A stretch of DNA of 64,000 bases from Isochrysis galbana (GCA_018136815.1 CM030938.1:5488638-5552637); one strand, 5' to 3'. Shown: positions 22,255 through 32,981, numbered from the stretch's first letter. Numbers and translations: made by a program. Notes: a model not told the origin generated them from the letters alone.

Positions 22255-24633
22255 TTACGAGAGTTTTACCTGGATGTTTGGGCGGTGTGGCGGCACCCAA
22301 GTTACAACGCGGCGTCTCCTGTTCTTCGATATATGAGTAGTCGAACAGCCAACGGCGAAAGACGGCGAGATAGTACGACCGGCTCGGCACGTCACGCGCG
22401 AGCTAAACGACGAGGTACGGGGGTCTCCTGACAGAGCGCAGCGAAAGGGGAGGGAGATCCATCCTCCGTGGTCGAAAGGGGGGGTGAGCCATACCTCTCT
22501 TCCCGCGGGGGGAACTATTCGGCGGCCGCGGGGGGAAAATTCGGCGACCGCGGGGGGGAACTGGAAAAGAATTCCCGTACGTTCCCGTACCGCGATCAAA
22601 CGTAAACGACGGCGTTGAGAGATATCTGAAGGGGCGTGACAGTCGCGACTGTCAGAAGAACGCAGAGGGTGTATCGAGGAGAGAGACGAGGGTGCGATCC
22701 GATGGCGACAGGCGTGCGAGAGCTCGGAGCGACAGCGAACGAAGGTAGGCGAGGCAAGGGCAGCGTGCGCAAATGCGTGGGAGCCAAACCACGGGGAACC
22801 GCGCGACGACCCCGACGAGTACCACCACTGCCCGAGGACGAAGACCGCGTGCTGCGGCCGCATCATTGGACCTGCAGGGTTGGCAACAGACGGGCGGGCT
22901 GAGACGGGCAACTGGGAGACATGAGCAATGGGGCCACTGTGCAAGGACGGTGCGAGACGAGGCGAGCGGCGCGGGGCCTGATGATCCAAGCCGGTGGTCT
23001 CGGATCCCACGGGAGCTTCGATCGCGTGCGACGTCGGCGGGGCTGAGACGGTCTGAGATTGTGATTCTGCAGCCCGCTTTCTCATCTGAGGCTTACGAAG
23101 AGGCGGGAAGGGGTGAGCATCATCATAGGCGGTGACGAGCGATTCGCAGCGGCGAAGCAATTCGGCTAGCGGCTCCCATGTGGCCGCAGCTTTCGCGTAA
23201 CCACGCCACTTGACGAGATACTGCCTGGAATCACCTCGACCCTTGCGGTCAAGGAGTGAATCCACCAGATACTCATCTCTTTGGACGGGGTCTTCATCTG
23301 TGAGGGTATAGTAGGGACGGAGGTTAGTCACATGCACTTCCTCAGAGAGGAGGCGATTTTCTTGGTCGCGTAGTCGGTAGCGGCCAGCGCCAAGCGCCTC
23401 AGCAATGCGGTATGGTCCGCTGTAGTGGTAGAGGAGCTTGTTGCGGTGTCCTGGAATCTTGCGAACCACCCTATCACCTGGAGTAAATTGGATGGGGGGA
23501 GAGTGAGTGCGTAGCGTGTCAGCAAGTGCGTCGGCTTGAGACTCTAAAGTTGCATCATAAGCCGCGGCCCACGCCGCCTATAAACGACAATGCATTTTCC
23601 AAGCGTACGAGCGAATTTCCTGAGGTAACTCGGGAGGTGGGCCAGTGTCAGGTGGATCAGAAAGCTGGGCAGGCAGGCGAAGCTCACGGCCATAGAGCAA
23701 GGCAGCAGGCGACATGCGGGTAATGCGATTGGCTGAAGCGCGCATGCTCATTAGAAAGAACGGGAGATGATCGACCCAATGACCGCCGCCTTCATCGGTA
23801 GCACGAGCCATGTTGATCAATGTTTGCTGAGCTCGTTCGACCAGGCCCACGCTCTCGTGATGATGAGGTGTGCTCGGCCGCAAGTCGGTGCCGGTGCGCT
23901 CGAGGATGACCGAGGTGAGTTGACTAGCGAGATTGCTGCCGGAGTCCGAGCGAAGTTGCCTTGGTACTCCGTGCCGAGAGACGACGTACGACATGAAGGC
24001 GTGAAGAGCGTCGGCACTCGAGGGGTCGCCGTTGTGAGGGGCCGCCTCGATCCAACGAGTGAGCGAGTCTACGAAAACGAGGAGCTTGTCGAAGCCTTGA
24101 GAGCCCTTGATGAAGTCGTGCGTAGGAGCCATCGAGACGACGTCGCAAAAGACGATGTCGAACGGATAGGCGCCGACCTGCGGTCCCTTTGGGTCTGCTC
24201 TTGTCGGCACTCGTCGGTAGAGTAGACCTGATTGCAACAGACATCGCGAAGATTCGCGACTGAGCCAACGCAAGCGACGATGATCGAGGTCGGAGTTGCG
24301 AGGAGAGGAAGAGAGGAAGCGGATGAGGTCGTGGCCGTCGGGGTCCTCGGCCTGTGCCTCCTTGAGCGCCTCAGCGTTAGGTGTACCGACGTCGAGGTAA
24401 GAGAGGTTGATAGAATCACTGGTCGTAGAGGACAATCTGGACGACCGTTCGTCAACTTGCAGACTAGATGCCGTAGTGGTACGAGAACGAGAGGCGGCGA
24501 CGGCTGGCGGCTGACCATCCGATGCCGTGGTGGAGCGAGAGTTAGGGACGACGGCGGCTAGTAGCTGCCCACCCCCCTGCTTAGGAGCGGACGTCTCCGG
24601 CGTCTCATCGTCTGCCGCCACCAAGCGTGACAC
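22255..24633 (-). pseudogene. Integrase core plus chromodomain of element 1 (one in-frame stop)
   Basis: The frame reads FCDVVSMAPTHD, RSDSGSN and VGLVERAQ, giving the D,D(35)E triad of Ty3/Gypsy integrases. The upstream HHCC zinc finger is missing: LLYRRVPTRADPKG runs directly into the core. A TAG at 23578-23580 (after AWKMHCRL) splits it; the frame then continues with GDRVVRKIPGHRNKLLYHY and a chromodomain, QYLVKWRGYAKAAATWEPL (about 23270-23080), followed by a Ser/Pro/Arg-rich tail. By family it inserts the element and the chromodomain may steer it to marked chromatin. The stop and the lost zinc finger suggest this copy is dead. Confidence 0.85.
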
Positions 24634-25964
24634 GCCGTAAGCATCCTTGTGATTAGCACCTGGTTTGTGCTAGACGGTGAAATTGAGCCGCGGCAGAAAT
24701 CGTATCGGACATGCGTTGCGGGTTGTAATGAATCCACCTCAAGCCAGCGTTCGAGAGATAGGTGCACGGCGGGTGCGAGATAATCAAGTCCCAACCAAGG
24801 TCTTTGGACGAGATCGGCATCCCCGTCGAAGTGCGGAACGTAATCGACCTCAGACGGGAACAGATCGCACGTCGCCACATCAGCGCCAGCGAGAAGGAAC
24901 ATCGACGAGACCACTCCACTCGTCTCGCCGATAACCAAGACGCGAGGAGGCGAGATGCCGTCGGTCTGCGCGGCCTCGACGTCACGCCTAATGTCGCCGA
25001 GCGTGGCACAAATGTCGGCGAAGTGGACGGGCAGCACCCGGGCCGGAGACTCAGGCGATTGGCTAGGGCGCAGAACAAGCTGCGCCGCCTCGGCGATATC
25101 TTTCGGCATAACATGCGCGGCACCGTGGGCGGCGGCGCCCGGAAAAGCGAGATCGAGGACGTACGAGAGGGTCTCTCCCTCCTTCAAGGGAGAACGAGTG
25201 CGCGCGAGATGAACGAGCAAATCTTCAGCGGCCGGAACCAAAGTCAGGCGCGCTGAAAACTGGCAAAGCGGAACGACAGCGGAAAAGGAAACGAAACTGC
25301 GAGTGACCGGAATGGCCGGAGACGCGGCGACCAACGTGTAAGCCGTCTGAAAAGAACGGGACGCGGCAGCCGGAAGAGAGTCGGACGAAAATAGAGCAGG
25401 CTGAGAACGGAACAATCGACGGAATGCGCGTTGTACGACGGAGGGCATAGTTGCGAATACCCCTTCGTCAGCGAGCGAGGATACATCAGACAGGCTAGTC
25501 GGTAGCGGTCGCCAAACCAATCGGGTTGGCGCAACCATCGTAGGCGGCGCGAGCCAGCGGCGAACAGCGAGGGTGTAGGCCACCGTCCATGCGGAGGGGC
25601 TAACCTCGCTGGCGCGGCCAAGGCAGCTCAAAGGCGAGTCTCGAGGGAACGAATCGGCCAGTCCATCCAAGATTTGACTGGCGACAGCAGACGGATCGGC
25701 AGCGACGGAGCTCAAGGCAAGAATTAGCGTTGGACGCTCGTAATCGAGAGCATTGAACAAATGATTCGAGGACGACGAGAGCGACGAAGGGGGTAGCGAA
25801 CGAACGGCGAGAGAGAACGGAACTCCCGGAGTCGAATCGTCCCCACCACATATGAGCAGATGGGGGTGACTCCGGATCGATTGAACGACTGAAACGAAGA
25901 CGCGAATTTCGGGAAATACGGCATCGCAACCTAGGGTAGTATCCCCAGGTTGGAACGACAACAA
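24558..25964 (-). pseudogene. ORF2 of element 1: truncated, frameshifted DNA methyltransferase-like domain
   Basis: The conserved part matches the intact ORF of element 2: PRVLVIGETSGVVSSMFLLA and PSEVDYVPHFDGDADLVQ. A one-base shift near 24803 then moves the match to the next frame, GWDLIISHPPCTYLSNAGLR, ending at about SAAAQF, where the domain is cut. The N-terminal 250 residues are Ser/Pro-rich with no recognised fold. A stretch of about 512 bp covering the gag end and start of this ORF is tandemly duplicated just upstream (25726-26237 and 26238-26749). The PPC motif and upstream GETSG loop point to a cytosine-C5-type, phage-Dcm-like enzyme. Confidence 0.7.
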
Positions 25965-26749
25965 GAAGGCTTTGCTCAGCCGTCCGAGGGACGGCGAGCT
26001 CGTAGATCGGAGAGGCGAAACATTAGAGGTACGAAATGAAACGCGAACGGGAGTGACAGAAGTGTCGAGAAGCGAAAGGGGTGGCGGTCCAGGCCGCCGA
26101 GGAATCGAGAAGTCAACGAAGCATATGGCGGCGGCCTCGCCTATTCCCTAACGGCGGTTGCGGCCGAGGACGACGAGACGACGAAGGTAGGCGCGGTGGG
26201 CGTCGGGAATCTCCGGCTCGCCCTCGCAAAGGAAGCGAGCGTTGAGCGCTCGTAATCGGGAGCATTGAACGAATGATTCGAGGACGACGAGAGCGACGAA
26301 GGAGGTAGCGAACGAACGGCGAGAGAGAACGGAACTCCCGGAGTCGAATCGTCCCCACCACATATGAGCAGATGGGGGTGACTCCGGATCGATTGAACGA
26401 CTGAAACGAAGACGCGAATTTCGGGAACGACGGCATCGCAACCTAGGGTAGCATCCCCAGGTTGGAACGACAACAAGAAGGCTTTGCTCAGCCGTCCGAG
26501 GGACGGCGAGCTCGTAGATCGGAGAGGCGAAACATTAGAGGTGCGAAATGAAACGCGAACGGGAGTGACAGAAGTATCGAGAAGCGAAAGGGGTGGCGGT
26601 CCAGGCCGCCGAGGAATCGAGAAGTCAACGAAGCATATGGCGGCGGCCTCGCCTATTCCCTAACGGCGGTTGCGGCCGAGGACGACGAGACGACGAAGGT
26701 AGGCGCGGTGGGCGTCGGGAATCTCCGGCTCGCCCTCGCAAAGGAAGCG
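25726..26749 (-). repeat. 512-bp tandem duplication inside element 1
   Basis: Copies 25726-26237 and 26238-26749 are nearly identical, both ending (plus strand) in CTCGCAAAGGAAGCG. Each contains the end of gag (the LVVLGRNRR stop) and the MLSFQPGD segment. The offset of 511-512 is not a multiple of three, so it breaks the gag-downstream frame. Confidence 0.85.
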
Positions 26750-29584
26750 GATGAACGGTTGACAATAGTACGGCGAATGGGCGCCATCGCCTGTCCCATA
26801 TCGCCAATTGTCGGGGTGGTCGGGGCGAGCCGTATCGTGATCGGGAGGAGCGGGGCGGAAGGCACAATACGCACAGCCGGTGGCTGTGGTCCATACGCCG
26901 CCCTCAGACGTGGGGCGCTGCGTGCGAGGCACCTTCATGGACGCGTCGGTCGGACGGGCCCTAGCGAATGAAGTAGCCAAATCAGCGTGCCCACAATAGC
27001 GTGACATCGGGTCGAAGTCAACCTTGGCGTTACGCCAAGATTCCAAATCCCATTTGGCGCCCTCGGGATGGCCGAGGTTGTCCGATGGCGGCGCGCAGCG
27101 GCGGCTCTTTTGCGATGGCGGTGCGTCGAGAGGTGGGAGTCCACCCTCCAACTTGGGAGGCGGCTCCCGGGTGTGGTCGGTGCGTCCCTGGTGGGACCGA
27201 TCTCCATTGCGATGATTTCGAGCTTCGGAGCCGCGGCCGCTTCCGGAGTTAGCGGCCGAAGGTTTGTCGCTCTTGTCCGGAGCCGGCTTCGAGGATCCCA
27301 GGCGGTCCTTAACCATCCGAACGACATCGTCGATGTGGGCGATCGTGAGCGGACCATCCACCTGCTTGCTGCTCCGCGAAGCCTCAGCACGTGCCTGCTC
27401 CGCTGGAGCCAGCACCATGCGCGCGATCGAGATGCAAGAGAGCGAGTGATGCGGCGCGTCTCCTGCGGCGACCGCCTCAATACCACGCTTCCACGCCTTG
27501 AGGAACTCGAACGAGTTCTCCGCTCCCCGTGCACGGTCGCTTTCGTCGGCCTTGACGCAGGCGTCGAATCTCTCGTTGATTTCGTGCGTGAAGGCAGGGA
27601 ACTTGACGACGTTAGCGGCTGTCACCGTCGGATCGTTCATCTTGCGAACAAAGGCGTCGGTCACACGAGTGGCAAGAGTCACCAAGTCCTCGCCTTCCGA
27701 GCGCGTGGTGCACCGGTCCCATTCCGCGGACGCAGTCTCTTTGGCGAAACCTTTTGCCCCAGCAGCGAATGACTGGTCGCACTTAGCGATCAGTACGTCA
27801 GCATGCAGGCAAGGGTTAGCGCAAAGGACCGAGTCCCTCACCGCATCGAGGACATAGGCCATGATGCGAGGGTGGCCTTTCTTTGGATCGCGAGCGGCAA
27901 GGAGGAGGCCATTGAGAGCGTCCTGCCAGTCCACGCCCGAGGTGAGCGAGCCCTCGAGTGCGCGGATCAGTTGCATGCGGAATCCATCCCAGGAAGCAGC
28001 CGCCTTGTTCGGGTCGGTAGAGCGAAGGTCGGCGGGGAAGCGCAGCGACTGGAGGCTCTCAAGACTAGACTTAGCATCGCGAGTGCCGCCCTTAGTGCGG
28101 ACGAACGTACGAGCGCGTACCCATTTCGTGAGAGTGCGAGTTGTGTAAATGATGCGAGCATGCCAGGACTCACCCGAGGGGACCTCTCGTGCCGCCATCA
28201 CCTGGTATTCGAGTGGGGCACTAGCGGAATCGGAATAGGCCTTGCCGTGGCGCCCATAGTGGCGCAGCCACTGCTCAAGAATGTCCGGCTCATCCGACAG
28301 AGCTGGGTCCGCGGGAGGAGCGGCGTGGCGTTTAGCGTGACGTCGACTCTCCCGGCTACCGTGATGGCCTGGCTTAGACTTAGAGGCGTGGGGCCGGAGA
28401 GATCGGCGAGAATTAGAATGTAAACCTTCGGGGGCCATCATAGACGGCCGTCCCTCCTTAGTATGATAGCTTTTGCCTGCGGTGGTATAGTTGCCACCCT
28501 TGGCGCGGCGAGGCTTGCGGCGTGAGTCCGTAGACTCGGATGACCCATCGGACTCCGAGTCGCTGGTCGACGAGTAGTTGGACGAACGCGGGCTAGAGAC
28601 CGGAGACGAGGACGAGGAGGACGAAGAAGTAGGGGAGCTATAGCGGCGGCGGCGGCGGTCCTTCTTCTTGTCTTTATGAGCCTTTTTAGATTTCGATGAA
28701 GAGCGAGGGAGCGGCGGTGGCGGCGGCAAAACAACTTCGCCGCCATCGTCGGATGGAGGTGGGGGCGGGCTGGTTGCCTGGACTGGAGCGGGAGGGAGTC
28801 GGCCCCGCTCGATCGCGTTGGTGACCGCGGCGAGCTGCTGAGAGAATTGCGCGGCCATGGACTGCATGAGCTCGATATAGCGCAGCTCGACGGGGTTGAG
28901 CCCCGGTGAAGCCGAAGAAGTTGGCGGCGGGACCGTAGCAGACGGTGGAGAAGGAGAGAGATGAAGAAGGGAGTCGGGCAGCAGGCCCGGGGCCTCCTCA
29001 CAACGAGACGGCTGACTTGGGGCGACCGAGGCGACCGAGAGGCGTTCGAGCGAGGGATGGTAGGGCTCATAGGCGGCCTCCGAGTCCAATGGCAGGGGTG
29101 GCGGTGCCTCGAGGCATGCGCGGGACGAGTGGAGGGATCCCTCCAGAGGATTATCCTCACCCTGGAAAGACTCGGGCTTGGACCCGTCTCCGACGGACTC
29201 CGGCGGTGAAGGCGGAGATGATGGCGGAGGCACCGCAGAGAGATCAGGAGGAGAGGCGAGGGAGGGCATCACCTCCCCCTGTGAAGGTGGTGGTGGATGA
29301 CCGTCCGAAGAGGAGAAAGGGGGCAGGGCAGGCATGATGCCCGACTCTGCAGAGGTGGGGGTGACCCCCATTGAGACGTCCAGCGCGGGACGCACCGGAT
29401 AGGATTCTACACCTGACGAATTGGGATGGCCCTTAGGGCCTGAGGGCAATGAGGAAGGTGGCAAGCCGGCGGCAGGCGCGGCTGAGGAGACGGCTTCGGA
29501 GACGATGACGGGCTGAAGCCCGTCAGCAGAGGAAGGCGGGCAGGCGGGCTTGAGCGAGGGCGAGGACGGCGGCGAGAACGACAT
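26660..29584 (-). CDS. Gag-like protein of element 1
   Basis: ATG at 29584 opens a 974-residue frame. The first 57 codons lie inside the 5' LTR and the rest in the internal region. N-terminal third is Pro/Ser-rich, then basic (KKAHKDKKKDRRRRR), then a conserved capsid-like region shared with element 2 (for example WDGFRMQLIRALEGSL against WNDFRLSFIKPLERAL, and KCDQSFAAGAKGFAKETASA). The end has a stretched CCHC motif: GCAYC, 28 residues, then H-x4-C, followed by QPFIRFLCEG. It stops at UAG followed by G (26662-26660), and the same frame stays open beyond. A structural, RNA-packaging role follows from position and motif. Confidence 0.8.
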   Translation of the reverse strand: MSFSPPSSPSLKPACPPSSADGLQPVIVSEAVSSAAPAAGLPPSSLPSGPKGHPNSSGVESYPVRPALDVSMGVTPTSAESGIMPALPPFSSSDGHPPPPSQGEVMPSLASPPDLSAVPPPSSPPSPPESVGDGSKPESFQGEDNPLEGSLHSSRACLEAPPPLPLDSEAAYEPYHPSLERLSVASVAPSQPSRCEEAPGLLPDSLLHLSPSPPSATVPPPTSSASPGLNPVELRYIELMQSMAAQFSQQLAAVTNAIERGRLPPAPVQATSPPPPPSDDGGEVVLPPPPPLPRSSSKSKKAHKDKKKDRRRRRYSSPTSSSSSSSSPVSSPRSSNYSSTSDSESDGSSESTDSRRKPRRAKGGNYTTAGKSYHTKEGRPSMMAPEGLHSNSRRSLRPHASKSKPGHHGSRESRRHAKRHAAPPADPALSDEPDILEQWLRHYGRHGKAYSDSASAPLEYQVMAAREVPSGESWHARIIYTTRTLTKWVRARTFVRTKGGTRDAKSSLESLQSLRFPADLRSTDPNKAAASWDGFRMQLIRALEGSLTSGVDWQDALNGLLLAARDPKKGHPRIMAYVLDAVRDSVLCANPCLHADVLIAKCDQSFAAGAKGFAKETASAEWDRCTTRSEGEDLVTLATRVTDAFVRKMNDPTVTAANVVKFPAFTHEINERFDACVKADESDRARGAENSFEFLKAWKRGIEAVAAGDAPHHSLSCISIARMVLAPAEQARAEASRSSKQVDGPLTIAHIDDVVRMVKDRLGSSKPAPDKSDKPSAANSGSGRGSEARNHRNGDRSHQGRTDHTREPPPKLEGGLPPLDAPPSQKSRRCAPPSDNLGHPEGAKWDLESWRNAKVDFDPMSRYCGHADLATSFARARPTDASMKVPRTQRPTSEGGVWTTATGCAYCAFRPAPPDHDTARPDHPDNWRYGTGDGAHSPYYCQPFIRFLCEGEPEIPDAHRAYLRRLVVLGRNRR

Positions 29585-30261
29585 GGAACGAGCGGCGAGA
29601 GGCGAGGGCGAGTGAGAGGAGAGCTGTGATGGCAGGGGCTGGCGAGGCGAGGCGAGTTTGTTGGGTACGAGTGTTACGAGAGCGAGAGCGACGAGAGCGA
29701 GAACGACGACGGATGACGACTGACGACAGGACGACGGACAACGACACCCAGGAAAACACCCCGACTCTCGCCCCACGACTTTCTCACATAACTCGACTGA
29801 AATCAAACCCAAACACTCCGATCAGACAACAACGGACGACGATCAAAGGGCGATCTGTCGGCGATCTTGTCTGGAACGGGAATCGCACCATAACGGAATC
29901 GAGGGGCAATCTTGCTACGCAGGATTCCAAGAGACCTACCAAATAAGACGAAAGGAGTGCGATGTGCCTAAGGGGGAGATGCGAAGAGGTCGCAAATTAA
30001 ACCTGATTGCCCCCAGAAGCAGATAAAGAACCGCAGGGGAGATAGCAAATTAAACCTATCTGCGAGGCGCCTGGGAGGAAGAAAGGTGGGGAAACTTCCC
30101 TTCTCTTTCGAGAGGAAGAGAGAGGGCGCTCCACAACCCACGATCCCATGCATCCAAGCGAAGCTTTTGACCGAGAACGAGAACGAGAGAATTAAAACGA
30201 TAAATACCGAACGACGAAGAGAAGAGCGAAGCCTAACGAGTGTCGATTCGCGAATGCGACA
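29414..30261 (-). repeat. 5' LTR of element 1
   Basis: 848 bp, near-identical to the 3' LTR. On the minus strand it is the upstream end of the element and holds the gag start codon at 29584-29582. The outer end abuts target repeat AGCAG at 30262-30266. Confidence 0.95.
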
Positions 30262-30544
30262 AGCAGCCGCTGATGAAGCGGCCGCGTCCGCCCACGGAGG
30301 CCGAACAGGTGTGTGTGACTCCGGTCGCGCCGCACGGCCCGTGGCCACGAAGGCAAAAGAATAAACAAGTCGGAATTTCTCGACTCGTGGGTGCACGTAG
30401 TACAGCAAGCCTCGCGCCTTCTCAACGAAGCGAGAGACACCCCGCCTCCCGACCCGGCCCCCTCGGCGACACGGCCGGAGGCGCACGGAGGAAGCAACTA
30501 GGGAAATCAGGGTCTCCGAGAGTGACACCTATATAACTAAAATG

Positions 30545-31310
30545 AATAATATATGGCTATTCACAAACACTAATTACCTAGGCGAGACAACAGACACCAC
30601 CGAGGTAGCAACACCGGGCGAGGAAAAACAATACCACGCCCCCGCCACATGGGAGAACGGGCTGAAAGGCCCGAAACATCTAGAATACCCCCTAGCGGAT
30701 GAATACACACTTGACGGGAAAACACAGCTAGACCAAGCCACCGTGTGAGACATAACACGCGAGAGCTCATAAAGAACGGCCCTTGCGCCAAGCCTCAGCC
30801 GGCGCGAGGAACGTGGACGCGGAAGCTAGGAATGACACACGACGAATGGAAACACGTGGCACAACTTTATACCCACCCCCTGCTAAAACACACGGACAAA
30901 CACCCTCACTTTAAGCACATCACCCACAGAAGGCTAGGCACACGAAACCGTTTCGCGACGGCGGCCACCACAATATGTAGACTCTGCAGGAAACACCGCA
31001 AGGATTCGACACACCTAGCCAGATGCTCCTCCACGGTCCGGATATTCCAAACCATAGAGGCCGTGGCGGGGTTCACCCCCGCGAGTGATAGATCGACAAA
31101 CCAGAAGATCAAGGACAGACTGTACGTTCGCATACCCAAACACACCGACACCCGATAGCCTTAAAGCCCTCTACCTAATAGCATGGAGTCACATAATAGG
31201 CGACTTCTACAGAGTAGAATTCGATCACTACTCATTCCACCACGTGCCGGTCATCGAAAGAACCTTGAGCAGGTTCACAGTCCTCGTCCGAGGCCTTGGG
31301 CCCCCGGACG
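30545..31310 (+). mobile_element. LINE fragment: C-terminal part of a non-LTR reverse transcriptase ORF
   Basis: Two frames (30542-30748, then 30745-31158) and a third (about 31140-31310) follow one another, so the ORF is frameshifted. CRLCRKHRKDSTHLARC is the CCHC-type zinc motif found after the RT domain of LINEs, followed by SLKALYLIAWSHIIGDFYRV. The RT core is absent. It adjoins the AGCAG target site of element 1. The endonuclease fragment at 40857-41609 may come from the same family. Confidence 0.6.
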
Positions 31311-31589
31311 GAACCTCGACCATGCGCACGAACAAGGCTTCCCAAGGCAGGAAGCCGAAGATCAAGTCCCCACGGGACCTCAGCACCCCCGTATACACGA
31401 CTAATAACAAAGGGAACCTAACCATGAGTGTGAACCTGAAGCTAGTAGCACAAGCGCTCGACATGGTGGAGCGGCTTGCGCACGGGTCTCCCTCCGCCGT
31501 CTGCATCTCTCCTCTCCTGGACGGACCGTCTGTGGTCCTCTGTGGTGTGCCGCCGAGCCGCCGCGCTCGACCGCGAGTCCAGGCGAAGG

Positions 31590-31760
31590 GGGAGGGGAAG
31601 GGGGAGAGAGCCGGCGGCAGGAGAGAGAGCCGGCGGCAGGACAGGAGAGAGCCGGGCAGGGCAGGAGAGAGCCGGCGACAGGGCAGGAGAGAACCGGCGG
31701 CAGGAGAGAGAGAGCCCGAGCTAAACGCGCGCGCTTTTTGCGCGCGCTTTCCACCCCGCG
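31590..31760 (+). repeat. Minisatellite and GC hairpin
   Basis: Imperfect tandem units of GGCGGCAGGAGAGAGAGCC type (31612-31715), followed by a CGCGCGC-TTTTT-GCGCGCGC hairpin near 31726-31748. No gene supported. Confidence 0.65.
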
Positions 31761-32053
31761 TCAAAAAACAAGCCGACACCCCCACCCAAAACAGTTCGGG
31801 TTATCTCTTCGAACAGTCAAGTCAAACGACCTCTCTTTACCTCGTCGAATCCCAAGCATCTATGGATTTTAAATATTCGTCATTTCTGAGACGATTGAAC
31901 ACGTTTTCCAACCTTTGCATCTTCCCCCCGCTCACAAGGGACTCGGTGACCCTTTTATGGCCCGACATGCTGCTTACCATACACGCAGTAAAATAATTTT
32001 CCAAGGTATTGATCTCCTTTCCCTCCGGCTCCCCTCCGGTCACGCCGTTTTCG
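31761..32053. other. AT-richer stretch without a supported gene
   Basis: A 76-residue minus-strand ORF (31837-32067) has normal-looking composition (NTLENYFTACMVSSMSGHK) but no recognisable family, and overlaps the end of the GNAT ORF. Left unassigned. Confidence 0.3.
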
Positions 32054-32554
32054 TCACAGACTGACAACCATGTGCACCACCGCTTTCTCGCCGAGCCAAG
32101 GATGTCTCAAACGAAGGGAGGGGGGCTCGAGCCGACGGGGAACTCCACTGCGGGCTACCCGGAAGCCCACGCGATGATACAACGAGACGGGCCCCGACTC
32201 GAGCAACGTCCACAACCACAGGCGCCGCATCCCTAGCTCACGAGCGACACGCATCGCTTCCCGTAACAAAGCCCTCCCAACGCCTTGACCGCGCCAATCG
32301 GGGGTCACCCAAAAGTCGCACAGCTCGCCCGAGCGCCCACCCGACAGCGGGTTCACGCGCACCAAGCCCTTCGTCGAAGCAACGGCGAACGCTCCTTTCG
32401 CGGGGCGCGAGTAAGAAGGTGGGATATCGGCGCTCCAGTGCGAAAAGGGCACCACGTGCATCCTTCGTCGACCCAAGAGACGCCTACCTGTCCTAACCCG
32501 AATTTTATGGCGAGGGGGGACGACCCGCATCGCGTTCTTTTGGGAGCGGACCAT
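32054..32554 (-). CDS. GNAT-family N-acetyltransferase-like protein
   Basis: A 166-residue single-exon ORF starting ATGGTCCGC at 32554. The acetyl-CoA-binding motif A is clear: VTPDWRGQGVGRALLREAM (R/QxxGxG/A), followed by LYHRVGFRVARSG, the usual C-terminal strand of the fold. A second, frameshifted and truncated copy lies at 50041-50415 and a stub of the N-terminus at 59575-59620; in the 50-kb copy the start ATG is changed. All copies abut repeat R1, so the gene may travel with that repeat. Substrate unknown. It could be a live gene or cargo of a repeat. Confidence 0.65.
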   Translation of the reverse strand: MVRSQKNAMRVVPPRHKIRVRTGRRLLGRRRMHVVPFSHWSADIPPSYSRPAKGAFAVASTKGLVRVNPLSGGRSGELCDFWVTPDWRGQGVGRALLREAMRVARELGMRRLWLWTLLESGPVSLYHRVGFRVARSGVPRRLEPPSLRLRHPWLGEKAVVHMVVSL

Positions 32555-32555
32555 C

Positions 32556-32812
32556 GTAACGAAACGCGGGTGGAGTGTGTTTGTATTCAGTGTCGGTAGC
32601 GCACGTCATGCCCCCCGCGTGCGCGAGGATCAATCCGGAGGCGTCTTCCTCCCCGCGCGCTTTCTTCTTTTTTCGCCGCGCGGACTCGCACCGCGGACTC
32701 GCCGCGCGGACTCACCCCAGCGTTTCGTTACGGGTTTTATCTAGCCGACGTTTATGACAAAAAAATAACTGGCACCGAATGAAGGCAAGGCGCCTTCACC
32801 CGATTGGCACCC
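32556..32812 (+). repeat. Dispersed repeat R1, copy 1
   Basis: Starts GTAACGAAACGCGGGTGGAG, continues with TTTGTATTCAGTGTCGGTAG, and ends TTTCGTTACGGGTTTTATCT, GCCGACGTTTATGACAAAAA and a GGCACCGAATGAAGGCAAGG block. Related copies: 39955-40245 (-), 49607-49790, 50330-50420, 58629-58815, 59090-59305 and 59580-59877. Confidence 0.7.
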
Positions 32813-32981
32813 ACAGCAGACACACCGGACATCAGACGCCCGGCGCCGGCGCAAAAGGAATAGGATGAAACCGGTAGCCCGGTGGCGAAGAAGGAAGGAG
32901 AGCGATAAGCCATCGGGGACCGGTACACACCGTCTGCCACTGGAAACCCACTTCACCCAGCCCCCAGGTAGAGCACGAGGG

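Larger units (their letters stand above)
20746..30266 (-). mobile_element. Ty3/Gypsy-type chromodomain LTR retroelement (element 1), internally deleted
   Basis: Left LTR 20751-21598 and right LTR 29414-30261 are both 848 bp, begin TG and end CA, and differ at about four positions by eye. The 5-bp direct repeat AGCAG flanks the element (20746-20750 and 30262-30266). Reading on the minus strand: 5' LTR, gag, a methyltransferase-like ORF, an integrase core with chromodomain, a repeat-rich 3' region, then a polypurine tract (AGCAGGGGGG at 21608-21599) abutting the 3' LTR. Protease, reverse transcriptase, RNase H and the integrase zinc finger are absent, so this copy cannot be autonomous. A standard TGG primer-binding site was not found; GGTGTAGAATCC follows the 5' LTR at 29413-29402. 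Confidence 0.92.

Noticed and set aside
28438-29160. Arg/Ser/Pro ORF overlapping gag of element 1
   Set aside because: Same strand, different frame, biased composition only. The gag frame is conserved with element 2 and this one is not.
29402-29413. Primer-binding site of element 1
   Set aside because: GGTGTAGAATCC follows the LTR but lacks the usual leading T of TGG, and I cannot match it to a tRNA 3' end without a search.
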